A stretch of 64,000 nucleotides of DNA from Acinetobacter chinensis (GCF_002165375.2 NZ_CP032134.1:2604001-2668000), one strand, 5' to 3'. Positions 9,174 to 17,758 are shown, counted from the first letter of the stretch. Notes: generated by a model not told the origin, from the letters alone. Translations and numbers: made by a program.

Positions 9174-10103
9174 ATGGCTACTATAAAAGCATTCAAGCTA
9201 GCAAGTTTAGAATCTATATCTGATATTTTAGGCGAAACTAGTACAGGTTTAACAGGCACTCAAATTTCCAAATACTTGGCTGAGTGCAATATTTATGATC
9301 CTCAATTAAATTCAACTAAACGGAAGCGCTTATACGATGCCTTAGCTTTAAAGCAAAATAATGATAAATGTGCTAATAACATTCTTAATTTTTTGAAGCA
9401 TGTAATGTGCCCTTCAAGACATATCCAAAATCAGGAATGGTTCTTTACAACCAGAAACCAACTGAATATAGCTCTTTCATTTGAAGGATTAGAACTTACT
9501 GAAAGTGGTGACTTTAAACAAACCAATCAAGTAAAAACTTTTTTTGAAGCTGAAGAAAGGGCTCAAAATTTAAGAAAAGTATTATTGGATCGAAAAATAC
9601 ATCCTGATGTTCTTACTTTTTGCAAGGCTGAATTGCTTGTTGATAATTACTTTCATGCTGTATTTGAAGCTACTAAAAGTATTGCAGAGAAAATTAGAAT
9701 AAAAACCAACTTAACTTCTGATGGAGGTAATTTAGTTGATGAAGCATTTTCCTATAAAGGAAAAATTCCCCATTTGGCATTGAATAACCTAACAACTGAA
9801 AGCCATGAAAGTGAACAGAAAGGATTTATGAATTTACTAAAAGGTGTATTTGGAACATTTAGAAATACTACCGCACATGCTCCTAAAATAACCTGGGAAA
9901 TAAATGAATTAGATGCCCTTGATATTTTATCAATGATTTCTCTAATACATCGAAAACTTGACAAAGCAATTGAAGCTAAAAAAATGTATGAGGGTCAAAT
10001 ATATTCCCCCCTAAATCCCCCTTTTCCAAAGGGGGACTTTTGCGTATCCAATGAATTGCGTGACAGCCCCTCCCTTTTTAAAAGGGAGGTTGGGAGGGAT
10101 TAA
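9174..10103 (+). CDS. TIGR02391 (Ymh) family protein with repeat-encoded C-terminal tail
   Basis: The C-terminal half matches the TIGR02391/Hypoth_ymh family: HPDVLTFCKAELLVDNYFHAV, a KGFMNLLKGVFGTFRNTTAHAP motif with the conserved R-N-xx-AH signature, and an ISLIHRKLDKA helix. This family is often seen in defence or mobile neighbourhoods, but its activity is not established to my knowledge. The N-terminal half (about 1-130) is unassigned. The last 33 residues or so (from SPLNPPFPKGD to REVGRD) are translated from the downstream repeat, so the ancestral protein probably ended near residue 275. The gene is AT-rich, without a clear Shine-Dalgarno sequence, and is bracketed by the two repeat copies. 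Confidence 0.75.
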   Translation: MATIKAFKLASLESISDILGETSTGLTGTQISKYLAECNIYDPQLNSTKRKRLYDALALKQNNDKCANNILNFLKHVMCPSRHIQNQEWFFTTRNQLNIALSFEGLELTESGDFKQTNQVKTFFEAEERAQNLRKVLLDRKIHPDVLTFCKAELLVDNYFHAVFEATKSIAEKIRIKTNLTSDGGNLVDEAFSYKGKIPHLALNNLTTESHESEQKGFMNLLKGVFGTFRNTTAHAPKITWEINELDALDILSMISLIHRKLDKAIEAKKMYEGQIYSPLNPPFPKGDFCVSNELRDSPSLFKREVGRD

Positions 10104-10104
10104 T
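10004..10104. repeat. REPIN-like repeat, copy B, at the junction of two convergent genes
   Basis: The hairpins CCCCCTTTT / AAAGGGGG and CCTCCCTTTT / AAAAGGGAGG face each other across a centre with ATCCAATGAATTGCGTGACA, nearly the same as copy A. The terminal ATTAAT supplies the TAA stop codon of the gene on each strand. The upstream gene reads through the whole unit in an open frame. Confidence 0.85.
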
Positions 10105-10474
10105 CTGACTGACAATCTAAATTTTGATACACCACTTCAAAAACCTTTTCAACCACCCTATCAATTTCATTCAAAACCTGCCAATTATCAAACCTCAGCA
10201 CCTTTAAACCTAACTGAGCCAAAGCCTCATCCCTCACCCGATTAGTATCTAAACCTTCCTCTGTATAGTGCTGACTACCATCACACTCAATGACTAAATT
10301 TGCAGATGGACAATAAAAATCCACAATGAAATTTAAAAGCGGTTTCTGCCGATAAAACTGTAATCCTAAAATCTGCTTATTTTGAAGTTTTGACCACAAC
10401 AGTTTTTCTGCCTCAGTCATGTTATTTCGCAAGTCACGAGAGGCTTGTTTTAGATTTTTATTATAAGGTCTCAT
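10100..10474 (-). CDS. DUF559 family endonuclease-like protein
   Basis: The protein has about 124 residues from the ATG at 10474; an in-frame ATG at 10492 adds six residues. It matches DUF559, a Vsr-like PD-(D/E)XK nuclease fold. NMTEAEKLLWSKLQNKQ lies at the N terminus, then QFYRQKPLLNFIVDFYCPS and LVIECDGSQHY, in which the D of VDFYC and the E/D of ECDG are the expected metal ligands, and finally VLRFDNWQVLNEID. All expected acidic residues are present, so it may be active. Its stop codon lies inside the end of repeat copy B and overlaps the stop of the convergent TIGR02391 gene by 3-4 bases. Confidence 0.85.
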   Translation of the reverse strand: MRPYNKNLKQASRDLRNNMTEAEKLLWSKLQNKQILGLQFYRQKPLLNFIVDFYCPSANLVIECDGSQHYTEEGLDTNRVRDEALAQLGLKVLRFDNWQVLNEIDRVVEKVFEVVYQNLDCQSD

Positions 10475-10515
10475 TACAATACTTATTACCAATCATAATT
10501 TTCCTGCCAAAATGC

Positions 10516-10551
10516 AATCGCGCCATCTTAGTTTGATAAGATAGCGCGATT
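10516..10551 (-). terminator. Terminator-like hairpin after the Fsr-type gene
   Basis: A 15-bp stem with one mismatch (AATCGCGCCATCTTA against TAAGATAGCGCGATT) and a 6-nt loop lies 26 bp past the stop of the minus-strand MFS gene. Only a modest T run (GCATTTTGG) follows in that direction. Confidence 0.6.
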
Positions 10552-10576
10552 AAAATTGAAGGTCAGCAGTATTCAA

Positions 10577-11797
10577 CTAGTTTGCTTGCGTCTTCGGCAG
10601 GAAGAAGGTTGCCAAACCGAGTAAAGGCAATAACGAACACACGCCAAACACCCATTCAATACCTTTTACGTCAGCTAAATATCCTAAGCCTGCTGCGGCG
10701 ATGCCACTCACACCAAACATCAGACCAAACATCAAACCTGCAATCATTCCGACCCGTCCAGGAACGGCTTCTTGAGCATAGACCACTATGGCTGCAAAGG
10801 CAGAGGACAGAACTAAACCTGTGATAATCGACAGTACAGTTGTCCAGAATAGATTGGCATGCGGCATCATCAACGCAAATGGTGCCATGCCGACAAAAGA
10901 CACCCAAATCACCGCTTTACGTCCAATTCGGTCTCCAATTGGCCCACCAGCAAATGTACCTAGAGCCACCGCTGCCAAAAAGGCAAAGAGATGCAACTGT
11001 GCGCTTTGTAAACTGAGGTGGAACTTGTGCATTAAATAAAAAGTGAAATAGTTACTGATACTGGCGATGTAAGTAAATTTGGCAAACATCAACACGCAGA
11101 TGGTCAGCAGTGCTATGACGAGTTGACGCCCATGCAGTTTGCTTTGTACTTGATGTGCTTTGGCAGCCAACTGTTTTTTACTGTGGCTGATACTCCAACG
11201 GCTGACACCAAACAGCACCCAGATCGCAAGTAAGGCAAATACAATCAACCATGCCACAGCATGCTGTCCAAAGGGCACAATAATCAGCGCTGCCAATAAA
11301 GGTCCAATCGCTGTACCTGTATTGCCACCGACCTGAAAAGTCGATTGTGCTGTACCGAAGCGTCCGCCCGAAGCCATTCGTGCCACACGTGATGCTTCAG
11401 GGTGAAAGGTCGAAGAACCCACACCAATCAATGCCGAGGCCATGAGCAGTACAATAAAATTCGGAGAAAATGCCAACAGCAAAATGCCGCTAAAAGTCAC
11501 CACCATACCCAGTGGTAGTAAATATGGTTTCGGATGTTTGTCGGTATACAGTCCAATCCAGGGTTGCAGCAGCGATGCCGTAATTTGATAAACCAATGAA
11601 ATCAATCCCACTTGTACAAAGCTTAAGGAAAAATTGGTTTTCAGCATCGGGTAAATAGCTGGCAAAACAGCTTGAATCAAGTCATTGAGTAGATGCGCAA
11701 CCGCCACAGCTCCCACCACTTTTATGATCATGCCTTGTGGTTGCTCATTGATCGCAGCTTCGCCCATATCCTCTTTCATTTGAATTGAAGACGACAT
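10577..11797 (-). CDS. fsr: MFS efflux transporter, fosmidomycin-resistance (Fsr) family
   Basis: An inner-membrane MFS protein of 12 predicted segments, about 406 residues from the start chosen here. Family-specific stretches are HLLNDLIQAVLPAIYP, GVGSSTFHPEASRVARMASG, FQVGGNTGTAIGPLLAA and VYAQEAVPGRVGMIAGLMFG, close to E. coli Fsr throughout. In-frame starts exist at 11866 (TTG) and 11851 (ATG). The ATG at 11797 gives the same N-terminal length before HLLND as E. coli Fsr and has GGAG 10 bp upstream. It is divergent from an AraC-type regulator, the usual sign of local control. Confidence 0.88.
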   Translation of the reverse strand: MSSSIQMKEDMGEAAINEQPQGMIIKVVGAVAVAHLLNDLIQAVLPAIYPMLKTNFSLSFVQVGLISLVYQITASLLQPWIGLYTDKHPKPYLLPLGMVVTFSGILLLAFSPNFIVLLMASALIGVGSSTFHPEASRVARMASGGRFGTAQSTFQVGGNTGTAIGPLLAALIIVPFGQHAVAWLIVFALLAIWVLFGVSRWSISHSKKQLAAKAHQVQSKLHGRQLVIALLTICVLMFAKFTYIASISNYFTFYLMHKFHLSLQSAQLHLFAFLAAVALGTFAGGPIGDRIGRKAVIWVSFVGMAPFALMMPHANLFWTTVLSIITGLVLSSAFAAIVVYAQEAVPGRVGMIAGLMFGLMFGVSGIAAAGLGYLADVKGIEWVFGVCSLLPLLGLATFFLPKTQAN

Positions 11798-11900
11798 ACC
11801 TCGTAAACTCCATATTTTTTCATCAGGCATTGATTGTAAAATGTCACTCATAAGACTATCTTCCAATAATCATTGTATAACTGACAATTTTAAATCACAC

Positions 11901-12683
11901 ATGCCAAATTCTCTGATTCAAACCGAAATGTCCGAATTGGTGATTGGTCTCTCTTCTGAGCATACCTATCGGGAAATTACCCCTTCACATACCCATTCAC
12001 GGGCACAGTTTCTATATGCCTCGACAGGAATGATTCAGGTGTTCACGCTGAACCATGTCTGGATCGTGCCACCGATGTGCGCGCTGTGGATTCCGCCCAA
12101 TGTTGAGCATAGTGTGATTTCATTAAGTCGGGTTAAACTTAATACAGCATTGGTTCAAGCTGATGCAGCTGCACTGCTGGGACAACATTGTTTTATTATT
12201 CGTGTCAGTAAGTTACTGCATGAACTGCTCATCCGGCTCAATGCGATTGAACACATTCCACCTTCAGAACTGATCAGCTCCGATGAACTGTCCCGATCTT
12301 TGCAGATTTTAATTTTTGATGAAATTCATAAAGCCAATCTGTTGCCTATTCAGATTCCGTGGCCACAAGATCGACGCTTAGTGAATATTTGCCAAGCGCT
12401 GTTAAGTACACCTGATCAGTTAAAAGATTTAAGCACATGGGCTGATGAAATTGGTACCAGCTCCAGAACCCTGATGCGCATGTTTCAAAAGGAAACGGGG
12501 CTTTCTTATCGAGCATGGGTTCAGCAAATGCATATTGCCCATGCCTTAAGTAAAATTGCCAGTGATGAATCTGTTGCACAGATTGCAAGATCTCTCGGTT
12601 ACAGTAACCCGAGTGCGTTCAGTACCATGTTTAAACGTCATTTGGGACAGACCCCGCAACAGTTTAAATATAAGGATGAATAA
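11901..12683 (+). CDS. AraC-family regulator (cupin plus HTH), NimR-like
   Basis: About 260 residues. An N-terminal cupin-type sensor domain (REITPSHTHSRAQFLYASTG, WIVPPMCALWIPPNVEHSV) is followed by a C-terminal double helix-turn-helix. Its motifs are LSTWADEIGTSSRTLMRMFQ and VAQIARSLGYSNPSAFSTMFK with the closing LGQTPQQFK. An in-frame ATG at 11841 would lengthen it by 20 residues, but that start would overlap the alternative starts of the divergent pump. The arrangement resembles E. coli NimR with its efflux partner, so it probably regulates the Fsr-type gene. Confidence 0.85.
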   Translation: MPNSLIQTEMSELVIGLSSEHTYREITPSHTHSRAQFLYASTGMIQVFTLNHVWIVPPMCALWIPPNVEHSVISLSRVKLNTALVQADAAALLGQHCFIIRVSKLLHELLIRLNAIEHIPPSELISSDELSRSLQILIFDEIHKANLLPIQIPWPQDRRLVNICQALLSTPDQLKDLSTWADEIGTSSRTLMRMFQKETGLSYRAWVQQMHIAHALSKIASDESVAQIARSLGYSNPSAFSTMFKRHLGQTPQQFKYKDE

Positions 12684-12697
12684 AACAATACCCGCGG

Positions 12698-13183
12698 CTA
12701 AACGCCAAAGTGGTCGACAAATAAAATACCGTTTAGGTGATCCACTTCATGCTGCACAATCCGTGCTGGGAAGCCTGAAAACTCAGCAATCACGGGTTCA
12801 CCCTGAAGGGTAAAATAGCGCACACGGATATGTTCTGCACGGGCAACCTGCCCTCGCTCATTCGGTACACTCAGACAGCCTTCTTCACCTGAGGCGGTCT
12901 GTTCTGACATTTCCATAATTTCAGGATTTACCATCACCACGGCGTCCATTTCAGGTGCATCGGGATAACGTGGATTTGGACGTGAAGCCACTATGATCAG
13001 TCGTTTGGACACATACACCTGTGGAGCGGCTATGCCGACACCATTTCGCTCAAGCATGGTCTGCTCCAAAGCATGTGCCAGTGCATTCAGCCACTCACTG
13101 CCAAACTCACTGTCCGCCACAGGTGCTGATACCAGTGTCAGTACAGCTTCACCCTGTTGTGCAACGGGTAGAACGTTATTCAT
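12698..13183 (-). CDS. def: Peptide deformylase (paralogue type)
   Basis: About 161 residues from the ATG at 13183, which has GAGAGG just upstream; an in-frame ATG four codons earlier exists. All three motifs of the metalloenzyme are present: GVGIAAPQV, EEGCLSVP and QHEVDHLNG. The Cys and both His residues would bind the metal and the Glu is catalytic. It removes the formyl group from nascent proteins. It is not next to fmt, so it is likely an accessory copy rather than the housekeeping def. The stop lies 14 bp from the convergent AraC gene. Confidence 0.92.
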   Translation of the reverse strand: MNNVLPVAQQGEAVLTLVSAPVADSEFGSEWLNALAHALEQTMLERNGVGIAAPQVYVSKRLIIVASRPNPRYPDAPEMDAVVMVNPEIMEMSEQTASGEEGCLSVPNERGQVARAEHIRVRYFTLQGEPVIAEFSGFPARIVQHEVDHLNGILFVDHFGV

Positions 13184-13394
13184 ATATCCTCTCATTTTTA
13201 TACTGATCTTTCAGATGCTCACAGACGGACACCTGTGATCTGTTTATTTTAACACCGCACAGAATATGCAATATGAACAATTTCTGTATAGTTCTGAATT
13301 AAATAATAAAACAGTGAAATTTACAGTTCAGGTCTTAAGCTTTTTTTAATACTCTGTTTATATATTTCATTCAATAAAACATTTCAGTAAAAAT

Positions 13395-13598
13395 ATGGAC
13401 ACAACTGCACTTTTACTTGGGGTCATTTTCAGTTCTGTTGGCTTAGGCTATTTTATCTATGGTCGAAAACAGAAAATGAGTATGCCTTTTGTCTGTGGAC
13501 TGTCATTAATGATTTTCCCTTATTTTATTGAAAACACACTCATTATGGGACTGACAGGATGTCTGCTCTCCATCATTCCCTGGTTGCTTCGGTTTTAA
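13395..13598 (+). CDS. Small conserved two-segment membrane protein
   Basis: 67 residues. A hydrophobic segment at 5-24 (LLLGVIFSSVGLGYFIYG) is followed by a basic turn (RKQKM) and a second hydrophobic stretch from about 30 to 65. Proteins with this GLGYFIYGRKQ pattern are widespread in proteobacteria without assigned function. It is monocistronic. Confidence 0.75.
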   Translation: MDTTALLLGVIFSSVGLGYFIYGRKQKMSMPFVCGLSLMIFPYFIENTLIMGLTGCLLSIIPWLLRF

Positions 13599-13837
13599 AG
13601 TTCATCTGCACCGAACAGCAAAAATTTTTCTTTAAGCGACACTTGATTCCGAGTGAAATCTGTCTGTAGATTCAATACATGCAATAACGGGTGAAGTTAC
13701 TTATATATTTTTTATATAAAACAACATAATTCATAATTTTTTGTTTTTAATGCCACAATAAAGATTGATTATTCAACTAAAATAGGCTCCTTTAAAATCC
13801 ATAATTTATCTGGTTATTTACGATTCAGGAAATGCGT

Positions 13838-15112
13838 ATGCAAGCAAAACAGGGTCTCAGTCGTGAAGACAGACGCACTCTCGGGCTGTCCTCACTGGGA
13901 GGAGCACTGGAGTTTTACGACTTTGTCATCTATGTCTTTTACGCAAAAATCATTTCCGAGCTGTTTTTCCCAAGCGGTTTAAGCCCTTTCTGGGCAATGC
14001 TGAACACTTATGGAATTTTTGCTGCCGGATATTTTTTCAGACCCCTCGGCGGCATGATCATGGCGCATTTTGGTGATCTGTTTGGTCGTAAACGGCTGTT
14101 CAGCCTGTCTATTTTACTGATGGCATTGCCTACTCTGCTGATCGGTTTCATGCCAACTTTTGAAAGTATTGGCTATGCTGCCCCTTTACTGCTGTTGCTG
14201 ATGCGGGTGGTTCAGGGGATTGCGATCGGAGGTGAAATACCTGCCGCATGGACATTTGTTTCTGAGCATGTCCCTGAAAAATGGATTGGTTTTGCCAATG
14301 GCTTACTGACCTCCAGTCTGTCATTGGGGATTTTACTGGGCGCATTAATGTCCCTGTGGATTTCACTCCAGTTCACCGAACTTCAGATCCATGACTGGGC
14401 ATGGCGTATACCGTTTATTGTCGGTGGTGTTTTTGGTCTGATTGCAATGTATCTGCGCAGTTATCTGCATGAAACTCCTGTATTTAAAGCCATGCAGGCT
14501 AAAAAACAGCTTGCTGCCGAAATGCCGGTGAAACAGGTACTGGCAAAGCATAAAACTGCGGTTGTGATTGGCATGATTTTCACCTGGTTCCTGACCGGCT
14601 GTGTCGTCGTGCTGATTCTGACCATGCCTAATCTGCTGACTGGTGCTTTTGGTTTTGAACGTGCGGACGCGTTTAAAATGCAAAGCCTGGCAATTGTGAT
14701 GCAAATGGTTGGCTGTATCGTCGCAGGGCTGCTCTGTGACCGCCTGGGGGCAGCCAGAGTCATGCTGGCTGGTGCTGCAAGTGTTGCAGTGGTTGCGACT
14801 GTGTTTTATAACAGCCTGGGCGTTGCTTCTGACCACACCATTTTCATGCTCTATATGCTGCTGGGTCTATGTTCAGGAACTGTGGGCATGGTGTCTTTCA
14901 GCATGGTGAAAATGTTTCCTGCTCAGATCAGGTTTTCAGGGATTTCTTTTTCCTACAACGTAGCTTATGCCATTGCTGGTGGTCTGACACTGCCTGTGGT
15001 GCAATGGCTCAGTCTGTACAGTAAAACCGGTGCGATGTACTACATCTGGCTAGTGTGCGCAGTTTCTATTCTAACTGCATTACTGTATAAAAAGCGTTTT
15101 GAACAGACCTGA
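13838..15112 (+). CDS. MFS transporter, metabolite:H+ symporter (MHS) family
   Basis: A 12-segment protein of about 424 residues. MHS hallmarks are LGGALEFYDFVIYVFYAKIIS at the first helix, RPLGGMIMAHFGDLFGRKRLF in the loop between helices 2 and 3, and GIAIGGEIPAAWTFVSEH in helix 5. Relatives carry osmolytes or organic acids; the substrate cannot be inferred here. The ATG at 13838 is preferred over the one at 13832 because AGGA lies 7 bp upstream of it. A strong terminator follows. Confidence 0.88.
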   Translation: MQAKQGLSREDRRTLGLSSLGGALEFYDFVIYVFYAKIISELFFPSGLSPFWAMLNTYGIFAAGYFFRPLGGMIMAHFGDLFGRKRLFSLSILLMALPTLLIGFMPTFESIGYAAPLLLLLMRVVQGIAIGGEIPAAWTFVSEHVPEKWIGFANGLLTSSLSLGILLGALMSLWISLQFTELQIHDWAWRIPFIVGGVFGLIAMYLRSYLHETPVFKAMQAKKQLAAEMPVKQVLAKHKTAVVIGMIFTWFLTGCVVVLILTMPNLLTGAFGFERADAFKMQSLAIVMQMVGCIVAGLLCDRLGAARVMLAGAASVAVVATVFYNSLGVASDHTIFMLYMLLGLCSGTVGMVSFSMVKMFPAQIRFSGISFSYNVAYAIAGGLTLPVVQWLSLYSKTGAMYYIWLVCAVSILTALLYKKRFEQT

Positions 15113-15200
15113 TCCCCTTCTGTCCAACTGATAACTGCATAGTAGAATCAGTCAGATTGAATAACGCGTTCTGCTTATTCAGCGTTTTTATTCAGTCCAT

Positions 15201-15227
15201 AAAAAGCCAGGTTTTACCTGGCTTTTT
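15201..15227. terminator. Bidirectional terminator
   Basis: A perfect 12-bp stem (AAAAAGCCAGGT / ACCTGGCTTTTT) with a TTT loop lies between the convergent MHS transporter and DUF2505 genes. Confidence 0.9.
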
Positions 15228-15250
15228 AGTTGATGATTCTGTTCGTTTAT

Positions 15251-15742
15251 TTACAGATTTTTTCTTAATTCATCTTCAACAATTTCAATTTCCAGATCAC
15301 TGAATTTACGGATTTCACCTTCCGCATGTTTCTCCAGTAAACCACCGATAAGCGGAACTTTCACCTTGACCTGCCAGTCCAGCTGGATATCAATCTGCTG
15401 ATCATTTCCACTGACAGAGCGGTCACAATGTGCTTCCAGTGGTAAGTTTGCACCGAGATCCACTGTGGAACTCAGTTCTGTCAGATGAGTGATATCGGTA
15501 CGCTTTAAACGGAAAGCATCTTTCAGCATTTTCTTTGCAATATCAGGAATATTGACATCCAGGTTATAAGCCCTTTTCATGGTATAGATATCACCACGGA
15601 CTACGGACTCTAAAATTTCAAGATTTTCTCCTGGAATCCTTTTACAAACGGCTTCATGCATAACTGGATCTGCTGCAAGGCGACGGAAATCATCCACCGA
15701 AACGCCCTGAATTGTGGCTTTAATGGTAAATTTATGCGCCAT
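15251..15742 (-). CDS. DUF2505 family protein
   Basis: About 163 residues from the ATG at 15742, four codons inside the longest frame. It matches DUF2505, a family related to the START/SRPBCC lipid- or ligand-binding fold: MAHKFTIKATIQGVSVDDFRR at the start, a central beta-rich region, and the closing VKVPLIGGLLEKHAEGEI. No signal peptide is seen, so it is likely cytoplasmic. The function is unknown. Confidence 0.8.
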   Translation of the reverse strand: MAHKFTIKATIQGVSVDDFRRLAADPVMHEAVCKRIPGENLEILESVVRGDIYTMKRAYNLDVNIPDIAKKMLKDAFRLKRTDITHLTELSSTVDLGANLPLEAHCDRSVSGNDQQIDIQLDWQVKVKVPLIGGLLEKHAEGEIRKFSDLEIEIVEDELRKNL

Positions 15743-15855
15743 AATCATTCTCAATTTTGTTGTTTTGACATATTTTCAAACTGAAAAATACTTCTTCAGC
15801 AGATTTTATTTAAACACAGGTCTTTAAAAAATCATTGACCAATCACGACTGTTCT

Positions 15856-16128
15856 TTATTTTCGTATGCCATAACTGACCCTCAGTGTTCCCTCTGAGCT
15901 GATACTGATATATCGGTCTTTATATTCAATCTTCGCATAAAATTCATCTGCGCCATTGTCCAGTCCTGTTGCCGACCAGATCGTCGCTTTTGGAAAATCA
16001 TTCAGCCAGGACGCTTTATAAAAATCAGATACTGAGTCAAAAATGCAGTATTTTTCAGGTTCTGCCATTATTTTTTCTGCCAGCTGTTCAAATTTTTGCA
16101 GCTGCATTTCTTTCATATTGATCAGCAT
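15856..16128 (-). CDS. Hypothetical protein, 90 residues
   Basis: A short soluble protein. The N-terminal amphipathic helix (MKEMQLQKFEQLAEKIMAEPEKY) is followed by a beta-rich C-terminal half (DEFYAKIEYKDRYISISSEGTLRVSYG). I do not recognise the family. The start could be the ATG at 16128 or the one four codons inside. It lies 59 bp downstream of pnuC on the same strand and could be co-transcribed with it. Confidence 0.6.
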   Translation of the reverse strand: MLINMKEMQLQKFEQLAEKIMAEPEKYCIFDSVSDFYKASWLNDFPKATIWSATGLDNGADEFYAKIEYKDRYISISSEGTLRVSYGIRK

Positions 16129-16187
16129 TCAGATGTCCATTATGCAGAACCAGATTCAGTATTCATTTAGATATTTTTTCAATATGC

Positions 16188-16772
16188 TTAAATACCTTTA
16201 AAGCCCGTACTGGACTGTTTCTTTTTCACCTGTTCCCACTGATACCAGCCAAAAGCCGCCAGCCCAACAAATGCAGCATATAATGCAGCGGTCAGGTATA
16301 AATCTTTGTACAGGAACATCCCGACATACACGATATCCACAAACACCCAGAGCACCCAGGTGGCAATGTGCTTACGGCTGGTCCAGTAGGTCGCCAGCAG
16401 ACTGAATGCTGCAAGCTGTGAATCAAGCATCGGAAGTGCAGCATCAGTAAAGTAATGCAGCGAAAGACCAAAGATTGCACCGCCCACAGCTGCCATAATC
16501 ATCTGAATCAGCACTGTTTTTCCAGCAATAGGTTCAATCCGGATTTCATGATCCTGCTGTTTGCCCTTCAGCCAGTGATAAAACCCATAAAAATTGACCA
16601 CTATGAAGAAAAACTGCAGAATGGTTTCACCATACAGCTTATATTCATAAAACAGCCAGGCATACAGAACAAAGGCAATAAAATTAAACAGCCAGCACCA
16701 CATATTCCGCATAACGGTCAGACTTACGCCAATAAGACTGATAATAACCGAAAAAATTTCCAAAGCTGACAT
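16188..16772 (-). CDS. pnuC: Nicotinamide riboside transporter PnuC
   Basis: 194 residues with about seven membrane segments of the SWEET-like PnuC fold. The N-terminal segments (MSALEIFSVIISLIGVSLT, MRNMWCWLFNFIAFVLYAWLF) and the WVLWVFVDIVYVGMFLYKDLYLTA-like region near residue 145 are typical of facilitators that import nicotinamide riboside for NAD synthesis. No adjacent NadR-type kinase is present, and I see no riboswitch upstream. Confidence 0.92.
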   Translation of the reverse strand: MSALEIFSVIISLIGVSLTVMRNMWCWLFNFIAFVLYAWLFYEYKLYGETILQFFFIVVNFYGFYHWLKGKQQDHEIRIEPIAGKTVLIQMIMAAVGGAIFGLSLHYFTDAALPMLDSQLAAFSLLATYWTSRKHIATWVLWVFVDIVYVGMFLYKDLYLTAALYAAFVGLAAFGWYQWEQVKKKQSSTGFKGI

Positions 16773-16910
16773 GTGTTGTACTGCCTGTATTTTAGTGGCG
16801 CTATTATGAAAAATTTCTGAACGATTGCAAACAGTTTCTCCTTTGCATTACTAAGTTTTAAATCCCGTTGAACACTTCAGACTCTGACCACAGTCGTTAT
16901 AAAAATAGAC

Positions 16911-16939
16911 TTGACAGTTTTCTAACGATCGTTTAAAAA
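16911..16939 (+). promoter_or_regulatory. Promoter with operator palindrome before the crotonase gene
   Basis: The site has a perfect TTGACA -35 (16911-16916) and a TAAAAA -10 (16934-16939) with a 17-bp spacer. The 10-bp palindrome AACGATCGTT (16924-16933) sits wholly inside the spacer, the classic place for a repressor. A TetR-family gene lies at 18812 in the same gene group and is the obvious candidate ligand, though this is inferred. Confidence 0.65.
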
Positions 16940-16969
16940 CTTAAAAAACAACCAAAGTGAGAACAAAAA

Positions 16970-17758
16970 ATGTCAGCATCACAAGGAAAAGTCAGTCGTG
17001 AAGTCCGAGGTCATGTTTTCTTAATCGGACTGGATCGTGCAGATAAACGCAATGCCTTCGACAGCCATATGATTCATGATCTGGCTCAGGCTCTGACCGA
17101 ATATGAAAATAATCCTGAACTGCGCTGTGCCGTTGTCTTTGCTCATGGCGACCATTTTACGGCGGGTCTGGATCTGGTGGAGTTACAGCCAAAACTTGCT
17201 GACGGCGTATTTAATTTCAGCGATGAAACTGTCAATCCATGGGGAACGGTTGGACGTCAGCGAACCAAACCACTCATTACAGCAGTTCAGGGCTATTGCT
17301 ACACGGCGGGCATTGAGCTGATGCTGAACTCAGACCTTGTTGTTGCCAGTGCTGACACTCAGTTCACCCAGATTGAAGTCCAACGTGGAATTTTGCCTTT
17401 TGGCGGTGCGACCGTCCGCTTTGTTCAGGCTGCGGGCTGGGTTAAAGCCATGAAGTACATCCTGACAGGCGATCTGTTCTATGCCCAGACAGCACTTGAA
17501 ATGAATCTCGTCACAGAAGTTGTGGATGGCAACAATCAGCTGATCCGAGCAATAGAACTGGCTGAAGGCGTTGCCCGCGCTGCACCTCTTGCTGTACAGG
17601 CAGCACTGAAGTCGGCACATCAGGCATTTCTGCAATCGCCCGAAGCTGCTTTTGCCAGTCTGCAAAGTTTACTGACGCCTTTACTGGCTTCTGAAGATGC
17701 TCAGGAAGGTGTCAGAGCCATGCTGGAACGTCGTGCCCCTCAGTTTAAAGGGAAATAA
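16970..17758 (+). CDS. Enoyl-CoA hydratase/isomerase (crotonase) family protein
   Basis: 262 residues of the crotonase fold, acting on acyl-CoA thioesters in the cytoplasm. The two oxyanion-hole segments are visible (DHFTAGLDL near residue 62 and GYCYTAGIELML near residue 108), as is the EVQRGILPFGGATVRF region. Catalytic acids cannot be assigned with confidence, so hydratase versus isomerase stays open. It heads a same-strand group with an alpha/beta hydrolase and a TetR regulator and has the best sigma-70 promoter of this part of the window. Confidence 0.87.
   Translation: MSASQGKVSREVRGHVFLIGLDRADKRNAFDSHMIHDLAQALTEYENNPELRCAVVFAHGDHFTAGLDLVELQPKLADGVFNFSDETVNPWGTVGRQRTKPLITAVQGYCYTAGIELMLNSDLVVASADTQFTQIEVQRGILPFGGATVRFVQAAGWVKAMKYILTGDLFYAQTALEMNLVTEVVDGNNQLIRAIELAEGVARAAPLAVQAALKSAHQAFLQSPEAAFASLQSLLTPLLASEDAQEGVRAMLERRAPQFKGK

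Noticed and set aside
11841..11866. Overlapping divergent starts of the AraC and Fsr-type genes
   Set aside because: The overlap exists only with the longest frames; internal starts that match family lengths leave about 100 bp for promoters.
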